Shown: one piece after another, positions 9,777 through 19,341 of the stretch
Layout: every line of letters begins with the position of its first letter
How positions within the stretch are numbered: the stretch's first letter is position 1
DNA from: Frankia alni ACN14a
GTDB lineage: Bacteria > Actinomycetota > Actinomycetes > Frankiales > Frankiaceae
Assembly (NCBI RefSeq): GCF_000058485.1
Contig: NC_008278.1
Location: 6,752,962 to 6,816,961, forward strand
DNA: 64,000 nt
Reading direction: 5' to 3'
Notes under the pieces: generated by a model
Told to the model about the DNA's origin: nothing
Database searches by the model: none
What the model saw: the letters and a program-made list of their open reading frames with translations, nothing else
Translations under genes and position numbers: made by a program

Positions 9777-9830
9777 GTGCCGAGGCTTCGGCACGGTTTT
9801 GCGGCCGAAAACCGTGCCTACCCCTCGGCA
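9777..9830. repeat. Nested inverted repeats (two hairpins inside an outer pair)
   Basis: An outer pair TGCCGAGG (9778-9785) and CCTCGGCA (9823-9830) encloses GGCACGGTTTT (9790-9800) and AAAACCGTGCC (9808-9818) with a 7-base loop. A third possible stem is GTGCCGA/TCGGCAC (9777-9783, 9788-9794). The nested design and the CACGGT...ACCGTG core resemble the repeat family at 41918 and 55651, although the sequence is diverged. Confidence 0.75.
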
Positions 9831-9981
9831 TGATTCTGTGCACAGGAGGTCACCGAGAGGCACGAATGAGGTGGCCTGGCGCGGCGCCGAACCCGCGGGC
9901 GACGACGACCACCCCGGACGCGTCGCCCGATCAGACCGCAGGGCCACCGGCCACCGGCCACCGGCTACCGGACCGAGTCGT

Positions 9982-12300
9982 CTAACCGATACGCCCGATC
10001 GGCGGCATCATCAGCGGGCCGCCGACGGGCAGGCCGAGCCGCGCGGCCAGCGGAGCCCAGGGTCCCCAGCCGGCGGCGAACCCACCCAAGCCGCCAGCAC
10101 CACCAGACGCGCCAGCCCCACCGAACGCACCGGAGCCCCCGAGCCCGGCGACGCCGAGGAGCCCACCGGCAGCCAACGCCCCGGAACCGCCGGACAGGGC
10201 GGCGCCGAGGAGCCCACCGGCACCACCGAACGCTCCGGAACCGCCGAGCAGCGCGCCCAGCAGCCCCGGCCGGGCCGTCGCCGCGGCACCGCGGTCCTCG
10301 CTGGACTTCGGCGTCCGGACCCGCTCCAGCACCGACGGCCGGGGTGCCAGGCGCACGCGCGGCGTCTCCCCCTCGGGCAGTCCGGCCCGAGTCCAGGCCA
10401 GCCTGAGCGCGTCCGTCAACCCGCCGAGCTCGTCGACCAGGCCGTAGGCGTGGGCGTCGGCGCCCGTCCATACTCGGCCCCGGGCCAGCTCGTGCACCTG
10501 ATCCCGGGTCAGCCGCCGGGCCGCGGCCACCTTGTCGACGAAGTCCGCGTAGACGCGGTCGAGGAACTCCTCCAACTTCTCCCGCTCACCCACGGTGAAC
10601 GGACGCCGCGGCGACATCATCAGCGCGTGCTCGCCCTCGGCGACCGCCCCGAAACCCACCCCGACCTTGTCGAGCAGCTCCCGGACCACCTGCTTGCCGG
10701 CGAACACCCCGATGGACCCGGTCAGCGTGCCCGGATTCGCCACGATGAGGTCCGCGGCCAGGGAGACGAAGTAGCCGCCCGACGCGGCGACGTCGCCCAT
10801 CGACACGACGAGCGGACGGCCGCTGGCCCGGAACCGCTCGGCCTCCCGGCGCACCAGGTCCGAGGCGACGTAGGAACCCCCGGGGCTGTTCACCCGGAAC
10901 ACCGCCGCCGCCACGTCCTCGTCGCGCGCGGCGGCCCGGAACGCCGCCGCGGCGGCCTCCGCGGCGAGCACCGGGCTACCGAACGGCCCCGGGTTGCCCG
11001 GCCCGAGGATGACCTGCCCGGTGCCGTGGATGAGCGCCACGACCGACCGGCGGGGGTCGCGATGCGGCGCGGTGACCGACGGCGCCAGCGGGACGCCCTG
11101 GGCGTCCGCCGTGGCGCCGTCGTCGGGCGCCCCGGCCCGGCCACTCGTCGAGCCGGTGACGCCGTCGGCGGACCGCTGCTGCGGCGCGGGCGAGGTCTCG
11201 CGCAGGAAGAAGGCACCCGGACCACGCGCGGTGAGGGTCGCGACCCGGCGCACCGGGGACTTCTCCCGCCGCTCGGCGAGGCGGCGGTAGGCGGTGGCGT
11301 ACATCAGCACCGGCTCGGCGCCGGCGTCCCCGGCCTTGGTGGCAGCCGCGCCGCCGGACGGGCCGGCGGCGGCGGTGAGGTCGGTGTCGGCCGTGGGGGC
11401 GAGGTCGGCATCAGCCGGGCCGGCGACCGAGGACCCGCCGACAACCGGGGACCCGCCAACCACCGAGGACCCGCTTCCCGCCGGGGATCCGTTTCCCGCC
11501 GGGGATCCGCCGGTGTCCGAGGACCCCTCGCCCACCGACGAGCGCCGGACCCGGGCCCGCGCGGCCGCGTACACCTCGTCGCGGTAGCCGAGGCGGTCGA
11601 CGAGCCCCACGTCGAGGGCGACGCTGCCGGCCAGCGGGCCGAGGTCGATCAGCCGGCGGACGCGGTCTGCCGGCATGCGGCGCCCCTGCGCGATGCCCGC
11701 CACCACCTGCTCCGAGCTGGACTCGATGATCCGGCTCACCGCCTCCAGGTGCGCCGGCGTGAAGTCCCGCTCGACGAGCGTGTTGACCGCGTTCTTGTAC
11801 TCGTAGCGCTGGCCGATCTCGACCGCGACGCCGAGCCGGTCCAGCGCACCGCGCAGGAACGGCGTCTCCATCCCCAGGCCGGTCAGCCCGCAGTCCCCGG
11901 ACGGGGCCAGCCAGATCTCGTCGAACGCGCAGGCGAGGTAGTACGGGCCGGTGCCGCCGCCGAACTCGCCGAAGGTGTCGGCGTAGGCGATGGCGGTGCC
12001 GCCGGCGGCCCGGAAGTCGCCGATCGCCGCGCGGATCTCCTGGATGCGGGCCAGCGGCGTCCCGGCGGCGCCGATGTGCGCAACCACCACCGACACCCGC
12101 GGGTCCTCGGTGGCGTAGCGCAGGGCCTCCACCAGATCGCGCAACGTGGTGCGCCGGTGAGCGAGGGCGAGGGTGACCGGGTCGCTGGGGACGCCTTCGA
12201 GCGGATCGACCGTCAGATCGAGTTCCAGGACGATCGGAGCCGTCCGCCGCGCCGCGATCTGGCGGACGTCGGCCAGCGCCTTACGTGGGGTGGCAGCCAT
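9982..12300 (-). CDS. sppA: Signal peptide peptidase SppA, long (67K, tandem-domain) type
   Basis: The 772-residue protein has two peptidase-S49 repeats. The N-terminal domain supplies the lysine in RYEYKNAVNT (near residue 165), and the C-terminal domain supplies the serine in GDVAASGGYFVS, preceded by VNSPGGSYVASD and followed by LTGSIGVFAGK. This matches the Lys-Ser dyad split over two domains in E. coli-type SppA. There is no obvious membrane anchor at the N-terminus, unlike E. coli SppA. A linker of about 110 residues is rich in short Gly/Ser repeats, and the last 110 residues form a Gly-rich tail with LLGG and GAFGGAG repeats. Actinobacterial SppA-like enzymes are thought to clear cleaved signal peptides or membrane proteins under stress. 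Confidence 0.88.
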   Translation of the reverse strand: MAATPRKALADVRQIAARRTAPIVLELDLTVDPLEGVPSDPVTLALAHRRTTLRDLVEALRYATEDPRVSVVVAHIGAAGTPLARIQEIRAAIGDFRAAGGTAIAYADTFGEFGGGTGPYYLACAFDEIWLAPSGDCGLTGLGMETPFLRGALDRLGVAVEIGQRYEYKNAVNTLVERDFTPAHLEAVSRIIESSSEQVVAGIAQGRRMPADRVRRLIDLGPLAGSVALDVGLVDRLGYRDEVYAAARARVRRSSVGEGSSDTGGSPAGNGSPAGSGSSVVGGSPVVGGSSVAGPADADLAPTADTDLTAAAGPSGGAAATKAGDAGAEPVLMYATAYRRLAERREKSPVRRVATLTARGPGAFFLRETSPAPQQRSADGVTGSTSGRAGAPDDGATADAQGVPLAPSVTAPHRDPRRSVVALIHGTGQVILGPGNPGPFGSPVLAAEAAAAAFRAAARDEDVAAAVFRVNSPGGSYVASDLVRREAERFRASGRPLVVSMGDVAASGGYFVSLAADLIVANPGTLTGSIGVFAGKQVVRELLDKVGVGFGAVAEGEHALMMSPRRPFTVGEREKLEEFLDRVYADFVDKVAAARRLTRDQVHELARGRVWTGADAHAYGLVDELGGLTDALRLAWTRAGLPEGETPRVRLAPRPSVLERVRTPKSSEDRGAAATARPGLLGALLGGSGAFGGAGGLLGAALSGGSGALAAGGLLGVAGLGGSGAFGGAGASGGAGGLGGFAAGWGPWAPLAARLGLPVGGPLMMPPIGRIG

Positions 12301-12367
12301 GGTCAGAGGCTAGTACCACCGACCGTCCCCGTTCCTCGGTCGTGTCAACCTCACGGTCGTCCCGTCG

Positions 12368-13720
12368 TCACCGATCCGGCGTAAGGCGGTCACCCGAGCC
12401 GGCCGAGGCGACCCAGAGTTCCCGCCAACGCGCGCCGGGCAGCACCCCCGGGGCGGCGCCGTCCACCCGGGCCGCACGTTCGGCGGCGGCCAACCGGTCC
12501 CGGAAACGGCGCGCCGACGTGCGCAGGGCCCGCTCCGGGTCGACCCGGGCCGCCCGCGCAAGGGCGACGACGGCGACGAGCAGATCGCCGAGAACATCGT
12601 CGGCGGCCACGTCCGGCCGCCCGAGCGCCGCGACGGCGTCGGCCGCGATCGCCGCGACCCGCTCGCCGGCCTCGGCTACCCCGCCGGACCCCGTCAACCC
12701 GGCGGACCCCGTCGACCCGCCGGACCCCGTCAACCCGGCGGACCCCGTCGACCCAGCGGGCGCCGTCAACCCAGCGGACGCCCTCGACCCAGCGGACGCC
12801 GTCAGGCCGGCGGATGCCGTCACCTCGCCGGCCGCCTCGTCGGTGACTCCGGCGAGCGCGAGGTCCGCCGGCACGCCGATCCCGCCGGCCCGCTTGAGCA
12901 GCTTGGCGGCGAGCGTCAGCGCCGGCTGGGACAGCGCCACTCCCTCGGTCACCGAGGCGCGGCCCTTCTCCTCCGCCTTGATCGCCTCCCAGTTGACGGC
13001 GACGTTCGCCGACCCGTCGACGACCACATCGGCGAACACGTGCGGGTGCCGCCGGATCAGCTTCGCGACCAGCCCCGCCGCCACGTCGTCGACGTCCCAG
13101 CCATCGCCCGCGCGCTCGGCGGCGACCCGGGCGTGGAAGAGCACCTGCATGAGCACGTCGCCAAGCTCCTCGCGCAGCTCGGCCAGATCGCCATCCTCGA
13201 TCGCCTGGTAGGCCTCGTAGGTCTCCTCGATCAGGTAGGGGGCGAGGGACTCGTGGGTCTGCTCGGCGTCCCACGGGCAGCCGCCCGGCGAGCGCAGCCG
13301 GTCCATCACGGCCACGGCGTCGAGCAGGATCGACCCGGGCAACTCCGCCGTGGCCGCGAGCGTGCCCACCTCGGTCTCCGACTCGGACTCGGACCCGGTC
13401 TCCGACTCGGCCAGACGGTGGAGCAGCCGGTCGAGCGGGGTCGGCGCCGCCGGATCCGGCAGCCAGGCGATCTCGGTCACGCCCGGATCGGTCAGGCTGG
13501 CGCGCAGCAGCCCCGGCAGGCCGGCCAGATCCCCGACGCCGGCCGGCGGGGGGTCGAGGACGACGACCGTGGCGCCGGCGGCCCGCAGTGCGGCGAGCTG
13601 TGGGTGGGCAGGGGCGGCGGTCAGCACGGGCACCCGGCGCAGGAGGTCCCACGCCGCCGCGGTGAGAATGCCCGGGGCGACCCGTGGGCTGGTGAGGACA
13701 ACCGTGATCCGCAGCTTCAT
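12368..13720 (-). CDS. mazG: MazG nucleoside triphosphate pyrophosphohydrolase
   Basis: The MazG domain begins at about residue 140 (VMDRLRSPGGCPWDAEQTHESLAPYLIEETYE), continues with the metal-binding EExxE-type helices (LREELGDVLMQVLFHARVA) and ends with VNWEAIKAEEK. The enzyme hydrolyses dNTPs/NTPs to monophosphates and lowers mutagenic or stress nucleotides. The first 100 residues are the variable N-terminal domain common in actinobacterial MazG. A block of about 45 residues (near 300) made of SAGLTGSGGSTG repeats is inserted before the second helical part, a lineage-specific expansion. The ATG at 13720 (MKLRITVVLTSP) fits the family better than the GTG at 13732. Confidence 0.92.
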   Translation of the reverse strand: MKLRITVVLTSPRVAPGILTAAAWDLLRRVPVLTAAPAHPQLAALRAAGATVVVLDPPPAGVGDLAGLPGLLRASLTDPGVTEIAWLPDPAAPTPLDRLLHRLAESETGSESESETEVGTLAATAELPGSILLDAVAVMDRLRSPGGCPWDAEQTHESLAPYLIEETYEAYQAIEDGDLAELREELGDVLMQVLFHARVAAERAGDGWDVDDVAAGLVAKLIRRHPHVFADVVVDGSANVAVNWEAIKAEEKGRASVTEGVALSQPALTLAAKLLKRAGGIGVPADLALAGVTDEAAGEVTASAGLTASAGSRASAGLTAPAGSTGSAGLTGSGGSTGSAGLTGSGGVAEAGERVAAIAADAVAALGRPDVAADDVLGDLLVAVVALARAARVDPERALRTSARRFRDRLAAAERAARVDGAAPGVLPGARWRELWVASAGSGDRLTPDR

Positions 13721-13779
13721 GACGGCGTCCACTCGCTTCGGCTGGTCGGGACCGGGCGGCTACCCGGTCCGCGGGCGGG

Positions 13780-14562
13780 TCAGGACTGGGTGCTCAGGGC
13801 CGGCTGGCCGAGTCCGTAGTCCGGGGGCTCGGGCCGGCTGGCGATCGAACCGCTCACGTCGACGACCGCGAACTGGCCGGAGTTCCAGGCACCAAACCGC
13901 GGGTTGATCGAGATCGGGTGTGTCCGCTCGGTCTGCGCGAGGGCCTGGCGAAGCTGCGCCGACCGCTCCTTGGTGACGACGATGCGGGCCAGGTACGGCT
14001 TCGCCTGCGCGTAGGTGAGCGGGATCCGGCCGAACTGGGCGACGACGCTGTCGTACCGCTCCCGGGTCTCGGCGTCCGTGGCCAGCAGGTGCGGGCTGAT
14101 CCGGTCGCTGAGCGCGGACTGCAGCGCCCCGGCTCGCACGATCATCGACACGTCGCGTTGCGCGAAGCCCACGGAGGCCGCCTGACGCTCGAACGCCTGC
14201 ACGCTGCCGTACTGCAGGATCGCGTACGCCCGGTAGTAGGAGGCGAGGTCCTGCGGGCGCACCGTGATGTTGCGCCGGCGGGCCTCGTCGGAGAGCACGT
14301 CGAGCTGCACCAGCGTGCTCAGCGCCCGCACGGCCAGCTTGGCCGGGTCGAGGGCAGGGGGTGCGGTCTGCCCGGGCTGCTGCTGGACGGGGACGGTCCG
14401 CGCGGCGGCGAGCCCGCGTTCGACGATGCCGCGCACCTGGGCGGTCTCGATGGACTGCGAGCCGACCCGGGCGGCGTCCCCGGCGGGCGTCGTGCAGGCC
14501 GTCCCCGCGGTCCCGACGAGCACGGCAAGCCCGACACCGGCGAGCAGACGGGAGAGCTTCAC
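13780..14562 (-). CDS. SurA/PrsA-like lipoprotein (peptidyl-prolyl isomerase-type N-domain)
   Basis: A 260-residue exported lipoprotein. The signal peptide LSRLLAGVGLAVLVGTAGTAC ends in a lipobox-like GTAC. The mature part resembles the SurA N-terminal chaperone domain: VGSQSIETAQVRGIVERGL, then a helical region containing LSTLVQLDVLSDEARRRNITV. No parvulin catalytic domain is obvious, so it may act as a chaperone only. Genes of this kind sit between mfd and mazG in many actinobacteria, as here. The GTG at 14562 has GGAG 7 bases upstream and places the signal peptide at the start; the frame opening at 14601 adds 13 unlikely residues. Confidence 0.85.
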   Translation of the reverse strand: MKLSRLLAGVGLAVLVGTAGTACTTPAGDAARVGSQSIETAQVRGIVERGLAAARTVPVQQQPGQTAPPALDPAKLAVRALSTLVQLDVLSDEARRRNITVRPQDLASYYRAYAILQYGSVQAFERQAASVGFAQRDVSMIVRAGALQSALSDRISPHLLATDAETRERYDSVVAQFGRIPLTYAQAKPYLARIVVTKERSAQLRQALAQTERTHPISINPRFGAWNSGQFAVVDVSGSIASRPEPPDYGLGQPALSTQS

Positions 14563-14699
14563 GGCTCCAGACGCTATCCGCTTGCGTGTGGCGAAGCACA
14601 CCCCACCCGCCCGACACCGCCGAATTCCCCGCCCCTGCGCCGGGCGAGACCCGCCCCACCCGCCACTCGGCCCCGGCCCCCCTCAGCCCCAGCCCCTGC

Positions 14700-17600
14700 T
14701 CAGCCAGCGGCCGCCGCGGCGACCGAATCGCCGGCGACGGCGGTCAGGAGCTGACCGGCCCACGCGAGCAGCGCCCGATCGCGCAGCGGCCGCGAGCCGA
14801 TGCGGCCGGTCTCCGTCGGCGCCGGCACCAGCACGATCCGCACCGCGGGCTTCACCACCGCGCCCTTGTACAGGCGGGTCAGCCGCAGGGTCTGGCTCTC
14901 CCGCAGCTCCAGCGGCGCGAAGCGGATCTGCCGGCCGGCGGCGGTGATCTCGGTGACGCCGAAACTGCGCGCGAGCACCCGCAGGCCGGCGACGGCGAGC
15001 AGGTTCTCCACCGGCTCCGGTACCGGGCCGAACCGGTCCACGAGCTCGCCGCGCACCTCGTCGATGTCGGCGTCGGTGCCGGCGCCGGCGAGGCGGCGGT
15101 AGGCGTCCAGGCGCAGCCGCTCGCTGGGCACGTAGTCGTGCGGCAGGCTCGCGTCGACGGGGAGCTCGACCTTGACCTCGGGTGGCTCCTCGACCTTGTC
15201 CTTGCGGTACTCGGCGACCGCCTCGCCGACCATCCGCACGTACATGTCGAAGCCGACCGAGGCGATGTGCCCGGACTGCTCGCCGCCGAGCAGGTTGCCG
15301 GCGCCGCGGATCTCCAGGTCCTTCATGGCCACGGCCATGCCGGCACCGAGGTCGTTGTGCTGGGCGATGGTGGCCAGGCGGTCGTGGGCGGTCTCGGTCA
15401 GCGGCTTGTCCGGCGGGTACAGGAAGTACGCGTACGCGCGGTCGCGGCCCCGGCCGACCCGGCCGCGCAGCTGGTGGAGCTGGGACAGGCCGAACACGTC
15501 GGCCCGTTCGACGACGAGGGTGTTGGCGTTGGAGATGTCCAGCCCCGACTCGACGATCGTCGTGCAGACCAGGACGTCGAACTTCTTCTCCCAGAAGGAG
15601 ACCATCACCTGTTCGAGGGCGTCCTCGTTCATCTGGCCGTGCGCGGTGGCGATCCGCGCCTCGGGGACCAGCTCGCGCAGCCGGGCGGCGGCCCGGTCGA
15701 TGGACTCCACCCGGTTGTGGATGAAGAAGACCTGGCCCTCCCGCAGCAGCTCGCGGCGGATCGCGGCGGCGACCTGCCGGGTGTCGTAGGGGGCCACGGA
15801 GGTCAGCACCGGGTGGCGTTCCTCCGGCGGGGTGTCGATGGTCGACAGCTCCCGGATGCCGGTGATCGACATCTCCAGGGTGCGCGGGATCGGGGTGGCG
15901 CTCATCGTGAGCACGTCCACCGCCGTGCGCATCTTCTTGAGCTGCTCCTTGTGCTCGACGCCGAAACGCTGCTCCTCGTCGACGATCACGAGCCCCAGGT
16001 CCTTGAACCGGTTCTCCCCCGACAGCAGCCGGTGGGTGCCGATGACGACGTCGACGGTCCCGTCGGCGAGGCCGTCGGCGACGGCCTTCTGCTCGCCGGC
16101 CGAGTTGAACCGGCTCATCGCCTTCACGATGACGGGGAACGCCGCGTACCGCTCGGAGAACGTCTGGAAGTGCTGCTGGACCAGCAACGTCGTCGGGACC
16201 AGCACGGCGACCTGCTTGCCGTCCTGGACGGCCTTGAACGCCGCCCGCACCGCGATCTCCGTCTTGCCGTAGCCGACGTCGCCACAGATCACCCGGTCCA
16301 TCGGGACCGGCTTCTCCATGTCGGCCTTGACCTCGTCGATCGCGGCCAGCTGGTCGGGCGTCTCGCGGAAGGGGAAGGCGTCCTCCAGCTCGCGCTGCCA
16401 CGGGTTGTCCGGGGCGAAGGCGTGCCCGGGGGCGGCCATCCGAGCGCTGTAGAGCCGGATCAGCTCCCCGGCGATCTCCTTGACCGCCTTGCGGGCGCGG
16501 CTCTTGCGCTTGGCCCAGTCGGCGCCGCCGATGCGGTCCAGGCTCGGCGCGTCGCCGCCGACGTAGCGGGTGATCTGTTCGAGCTGGTCGGTGGGGACGT
16601 AGAGCCGATCGCCCCGGGCGTACTCCAGCAGCAGGTACTCGCGCTTCGCGCCGGCGACGGTGCGGGTCACCATCTCGACGTAGCGGCCGACGCCGTGCGC
16701 GTCGTGGACGACCATGTCGCCGGGAACCAGGGCGAGCGGGTCGATGCCCTTGCGCCGCCGGCTGGGCATCCGCCGCATGTCCTTGGTGGTGACCCCGCGG
16801 GCGCCGGCGATGTCGCTCTCGGTGAGGACCGCGAGGCGCAGCATGTCGCTGGTGAAGCCGGTGACGAGCTGCCCGCGGGTCACCACGGCGACCCCGGCGG
16901 CGAGCTCGGCGTCCTCGGCGTAGCGGGCGCCCAGGTCGGCCTCGCGCAGCATCTCCACCAGGCGCTGGGCCGGGCCGTGTCCCTCGGTCACGAGCAGCAC
17001 CCGCCACGACTCGGCCAGCCAGCCCTTGACGTCGGCGATCACGGCGGCGGTGTCGCCGTGATAAAGCGGCGCCGGCCGCAGGCTCGCGACCACCGTGTCG
17101 TCACCCTCTGCGACGAGACCGCCGGCCACGCCCGCCGCTGCGTCGGCCTGGCCGACCTGGTCGAGGCCCCCGGCCTCGGCGCCGGTGAGGGTGGAGGTGA
17201 AGGGGCTGACCGACCACCAGGGCAGTCCCAGCGCGCCGGCGCGCTCGCGGACCTCCGCGATGGAGCGGTAGGCCGCGGCGCCGAGGTCGATCGGCGCGCC
17301 GCCGCCGAGCGCCGCGACGCTCCAGGACGCCTCCAGGAACTCCTGGCTCGTGCGCACCAGCTCGCTCGCCCGTGAGCGGACCCGCTCCGGGTCGCAGACC
17401 AGGACGTGGGTGCCGGCGGGCAGGTCGTCGAGCAGCAGCGACATCCCGTCGACGAGGACCGGGGCCAGCGCCTCCATCCCCTCGACGGGAATGCCGCTCG
17501 CGATCGTGTCGAGCATGTCCACGAGCTGGGGGTAGCGGGTGGCCAGCTCGGCGGCCCGGCCGCGCACGTCCTCGGTGAGCAGCAGCTCGCGGCACGGAGG

Positions 17601-18326
17601 CGCGAACAGGCCGCGCCCGCCGGGGCCGGGCGGCCCGGAGTCGCCCTCGGGCAGCGCCCGCTGGTCGGCGACGGCGAACCGGCGGATGTCCTCCACCTCG
17701 TCGCCGAAGAACTCGACCCGCAGCGGGTGCTCCTCGGTCGGCGGGAAGACGTCGAGGATCCCGCCGCGCACGGCGATCTCGCCGCGCCGCTCCACCAGGT
17801 CCACCCGGTGGTAGGCCATGCCCACCAGCCGGGCGACCACCTCGTCGAGGTCGGCGGTGTCGCCCGCCGCGAGGCTGACCGGGGCGAGCTCGCCGAGCCC
17901 GGCGACCTGGGGCTGGAGCACGGAGCGGACCGGCGCGACGACGATGCGCAGCGGCGGCAGGCCGGTGCTCGCCGGGTGGGCCAGCCGGCGCAGCACGGCC
18001 AGGCGTTGACCCACCGTGTCCGCGCGGGGCGAGAGCCGCTCGTGCGGCAGCGTCTCCCAGCTCGGGAAGACGGCCACCACCTCGGGACCGAGCAGACCGG
18101 CCAGCGCGGCGGTCAGGTCCTCGGCCTCGCGGCCCGTGGCCACCACGGCGAGGACGGGACGCCCGGCTCCGTGGGCGGCGGCGAGGGCGGCGGCGGCGAA
18201 GGGCCGCAGGGCGGCGGGACCGGCGAGGTCGAGCGCGGGTTCGCCCGCCGCGCCGATCGCGCGCCCCAGGGCGGGATCGCCGCCCGGCCGGGCGATCAGT
18301 GCGTCGAGCAGCGGCGCGAGAGTCAT
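14700..18326 (-). CDS. mfd: Transcription-repair coupling factor Mfd
   Basis: The 1208-residue DNA translocase removes stalled RNA polymerase and recruits UvrA. Domains in order: UvrB-homology modules (about 1-350), the RNA-polymerase-interacting CarD-like domain ([34 protein letters not shown], near 520-560), the RecG-like motor with Walker [18 protein letters not shown] and Walker [17 protein letters not shown], motif [17 protein letters not shown], motif [18 protein letters not shown], and the C-terminal TRCF domain. The open frame runs on to 18749, but the ATG at 18326 begins the conserved region and the extension has no similarity; the ribosome-binding site is weak. Length is typical. 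Confidence 0.96.
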   Translation of the reverse strand: MTLAPLLDALIARPGGDPALGRAIGAAGEPALDLAGPAALRPFAAAALAAAHGAGRPVLAVVATGREAEDLTAALAGLLGPEVVAVFPSWETLPHERLSPRADTVGQRLAVLRRLAHPASTGLPPLRIVVAPVRSVLQPQVAGLGELAPVSLAAGDTADLDEVVARLVGMAYHRVDLVERRGEIAVRGGILDVFPPTEEHPLRVEFFGDEVEDIRRFAVADQRALPEGDSGPPGPGGRGLFAPPCRELLLTEDVRGRAAELATRYPQLVDMLDTIASGIPVEGMEALAPVLVDGMSLLLDDLPAGTHVLVCDPERVRSRASELVRTSQEFLEASWSVAALGGGAPIDLGAAAYRSIAEVRERAGALGLPWWSVSPFTSTLTGAEAGGLDQVGQADAAAGVAGGLVAEGDDTVVASLRPAPLYHGDTAAVIADVKGWLAESWRVLLVTEGHGPAQRLVEMLREADLGARYAEDAELAAGVAVVTRGQLVTGFTSDMLRLAVLTESDIAGARGVTTKDMRRMPSRRRKGIDPLALVPGDMVVHDAHGVGRYVEMVTRTVAGAKREYLLLEYARGDRLYVPTDQLEQITRYVGGDAPSLDRIGGADWAKRKSRARKAVKEIAGELIRLYSARMAAPGHAFAPDNPWQRELEDAFPFRETPDQLAAIDEVKADMEKPVPMDRVICGDVGYGKTEIAVRAAFKAVQDGKQVAVLVPTTLLVQQHFQTFSERYAAFPVIVKAMSRFNSAGEQKAVADGLADGTVDVVIGTHRLLSGENRFKDLGLVIVDEEQRFGVEHKEQLKKMRTAVDVLTMSATPIPRTLEMSITGIRELSTIDTPPEERHPVLTSVAPYDTRQVAAAIRRELLREGQVFFIHNRVESIDRAAARLRELVPEARIATAHGQMNEDALEQVMVSFWEKKFDVLVCTTIVESGLDISNANTLVVERADVFGLSQLHQLRGRVGRGRDRAYAYFLYPPDKPLTETAHDRLATIAQHNDLGAGMAVAMKDLEIRGAGNLLGGEQSGHIASVGFDMYVRMVGEAVAEYRKDKVEEPPEVKVELPVDASLPHDYVPSERLRLDAYRRLAGAGTDADIDEVRGELVDRFGPVPEPVENLLAVAGLRVLARSFGVTEITAAGRQIRFAPLELRESQTLRLTRLYKGAVVKPAVRIVLVPAPTETGRIGSRPLRDRALLAWAGQLLTAVAGDSVAAAAAG

Positions 18327-18839
18327 GGTTGCGTCCGGTGTGCCTCTCGGAAGCGAGCGGGACGGAACAGGCGTGGAGCAGACGCCGCGGCACGAAAACC
18401 ACCGCCGCGGAGCACGACGACCTGGCGCAACGGGGCCCACCACGGCCCGGACCCGCTCGACCGAGGGGCCGGCCCGCCGTCCGACCCGCCCCCGGGACGA
18501 CCCGGGCGGTCGGCCGACACCGGCCCGACCCCGTCGGCACAGACGATATGACCAGCCTACGACACCGTTGCCAGCCCCACCGCCGTGCCGACCACGCACC
18601 GTCGCCATGATCCCACTCCTGCAGCCCGCCCGCCGCCGTCCGCGCACCCCCACCCGTCGCCGCCCCACCACCCGCACCGCTGCGGACCTGCGCCGACGTC
18701 CGTCACCGGCGGCCGGGTGGGCGTCGGACGGGCGGACAGGGCCGAGCACGCCCGGCGGCCGATCGACGTACAGTCGACTGCCTGGCGTCCAGTCCGGCCG
18801 CCCGATACCTACGCTGACGTTAGGGTCGAGTTGTCCAGC
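18327..18839. other. Divergent promoter region between mfd and the MerR gene
   Basis: About 510 bases separate two divergent genes. The plus-strand half nearest the MerR gene (18770-18835) contains GTACAGTCGACTGCCTGG and a less GC-rich stretch, GATACCTACGCTGACGTTAG, a plausible promoter/operator. No credible gene was seen; the long plus-strand frames here are antisense artefacts. Confidence 0.45.
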
Positions 18840-19277
18840 ATGCGCCGCAACGTTTCGAGATCGGACGCGGCCCGCGGCGACGTCTACCAGATCGGGGACG
18901 TCGCCGAGCGGGTCGGGCTCTCCCTGCGAACAGTCCGCTACTACGAAGAAGCGGGCCTGCTCATGCCGGTGGGGCGGACCGTCGGCGGGTTCCGCCTCTA
19001 CGACGTGGACGCGATCGAACGGTTGCTGCTCATCAGGAAGATGAAGCCGTTGGGCTTCACCCTGGAGGAGATGCGCTCCCTGCTGATCCTGCGCGACGAG
19101 CTGGCCACGCCCGGCCTGGCCCCGGATACCCGCGCCGCGTTGCAGGAGCGGCTTGGCACCTGGGTGCTACTCGCCGAGGAGAAACTGTCGACGCTGCGGG
19201 AGCAGGTGAGCGTGGCGGAGTCCTTCGTCGGCGGGCTACACGACGACGCGGAGCGCAACGGCGGCGACGGAGTGTGA
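18840..19277 (+). CDS. MerR family transcriptional regulator
   Basis: A 145-residue regulator with an N-terminal winged helix [40 protein letters not shown] (residues 18-57) followed by the second helix pair and a dimerisation coiled coil ending [15 protein letters not shown]. There is no cysteine, so it is not a thiolate-metal sensor of the MerR/CueR type, and it lacks a large ligand-binding domain. The ATG at 18840 puts the HTH close to the N-terminus as usual. It is monocistronic and ends at a strong terminator shared with the convergent hydrolase gene, so its target is not revealed by an operon partner. Confidence 0.88.
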   Translation: MRRNVSRSDAARGDVYQIGDVAERVGLSLRTVRYYEEAGLLMPVGRTVGGFRLYDVDAIERLLLIRKMKPLGFTLEEMRSLLILRDELATPGLAPDTRAALQERLGTWVLLAEEKLSTLREQVSVAESFVGGLHDDAERNGGDGV

Positions 19278-19292
19278 CCCCCGCCGCCGGTC

Positions 19293-19330
19293 GGCGCCCC
19301 GCGCGGCCACGAACGGACACGCGGGGCGCC
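19293..19330. terminator. Bidirectional terminator hairpin
   Basis: GGCGCCCCGC (19293-19302) pairs perfectly with GCGGGGCGCC (19321-19330) across an 18-base loop. It lies between the stop codons of the convergent MerR (19277) and GH26-like (19342) genes. Confidence 0.75.
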
Positions 19331-19341
19331 ATGGCCCGGTC

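Noticed and set aside
14361-17375. 1004-residue plus-strand open frame
   Set aside because: Antisense shadow of mfd produced by high third-position GC; no domain and no ribosome-binding site.
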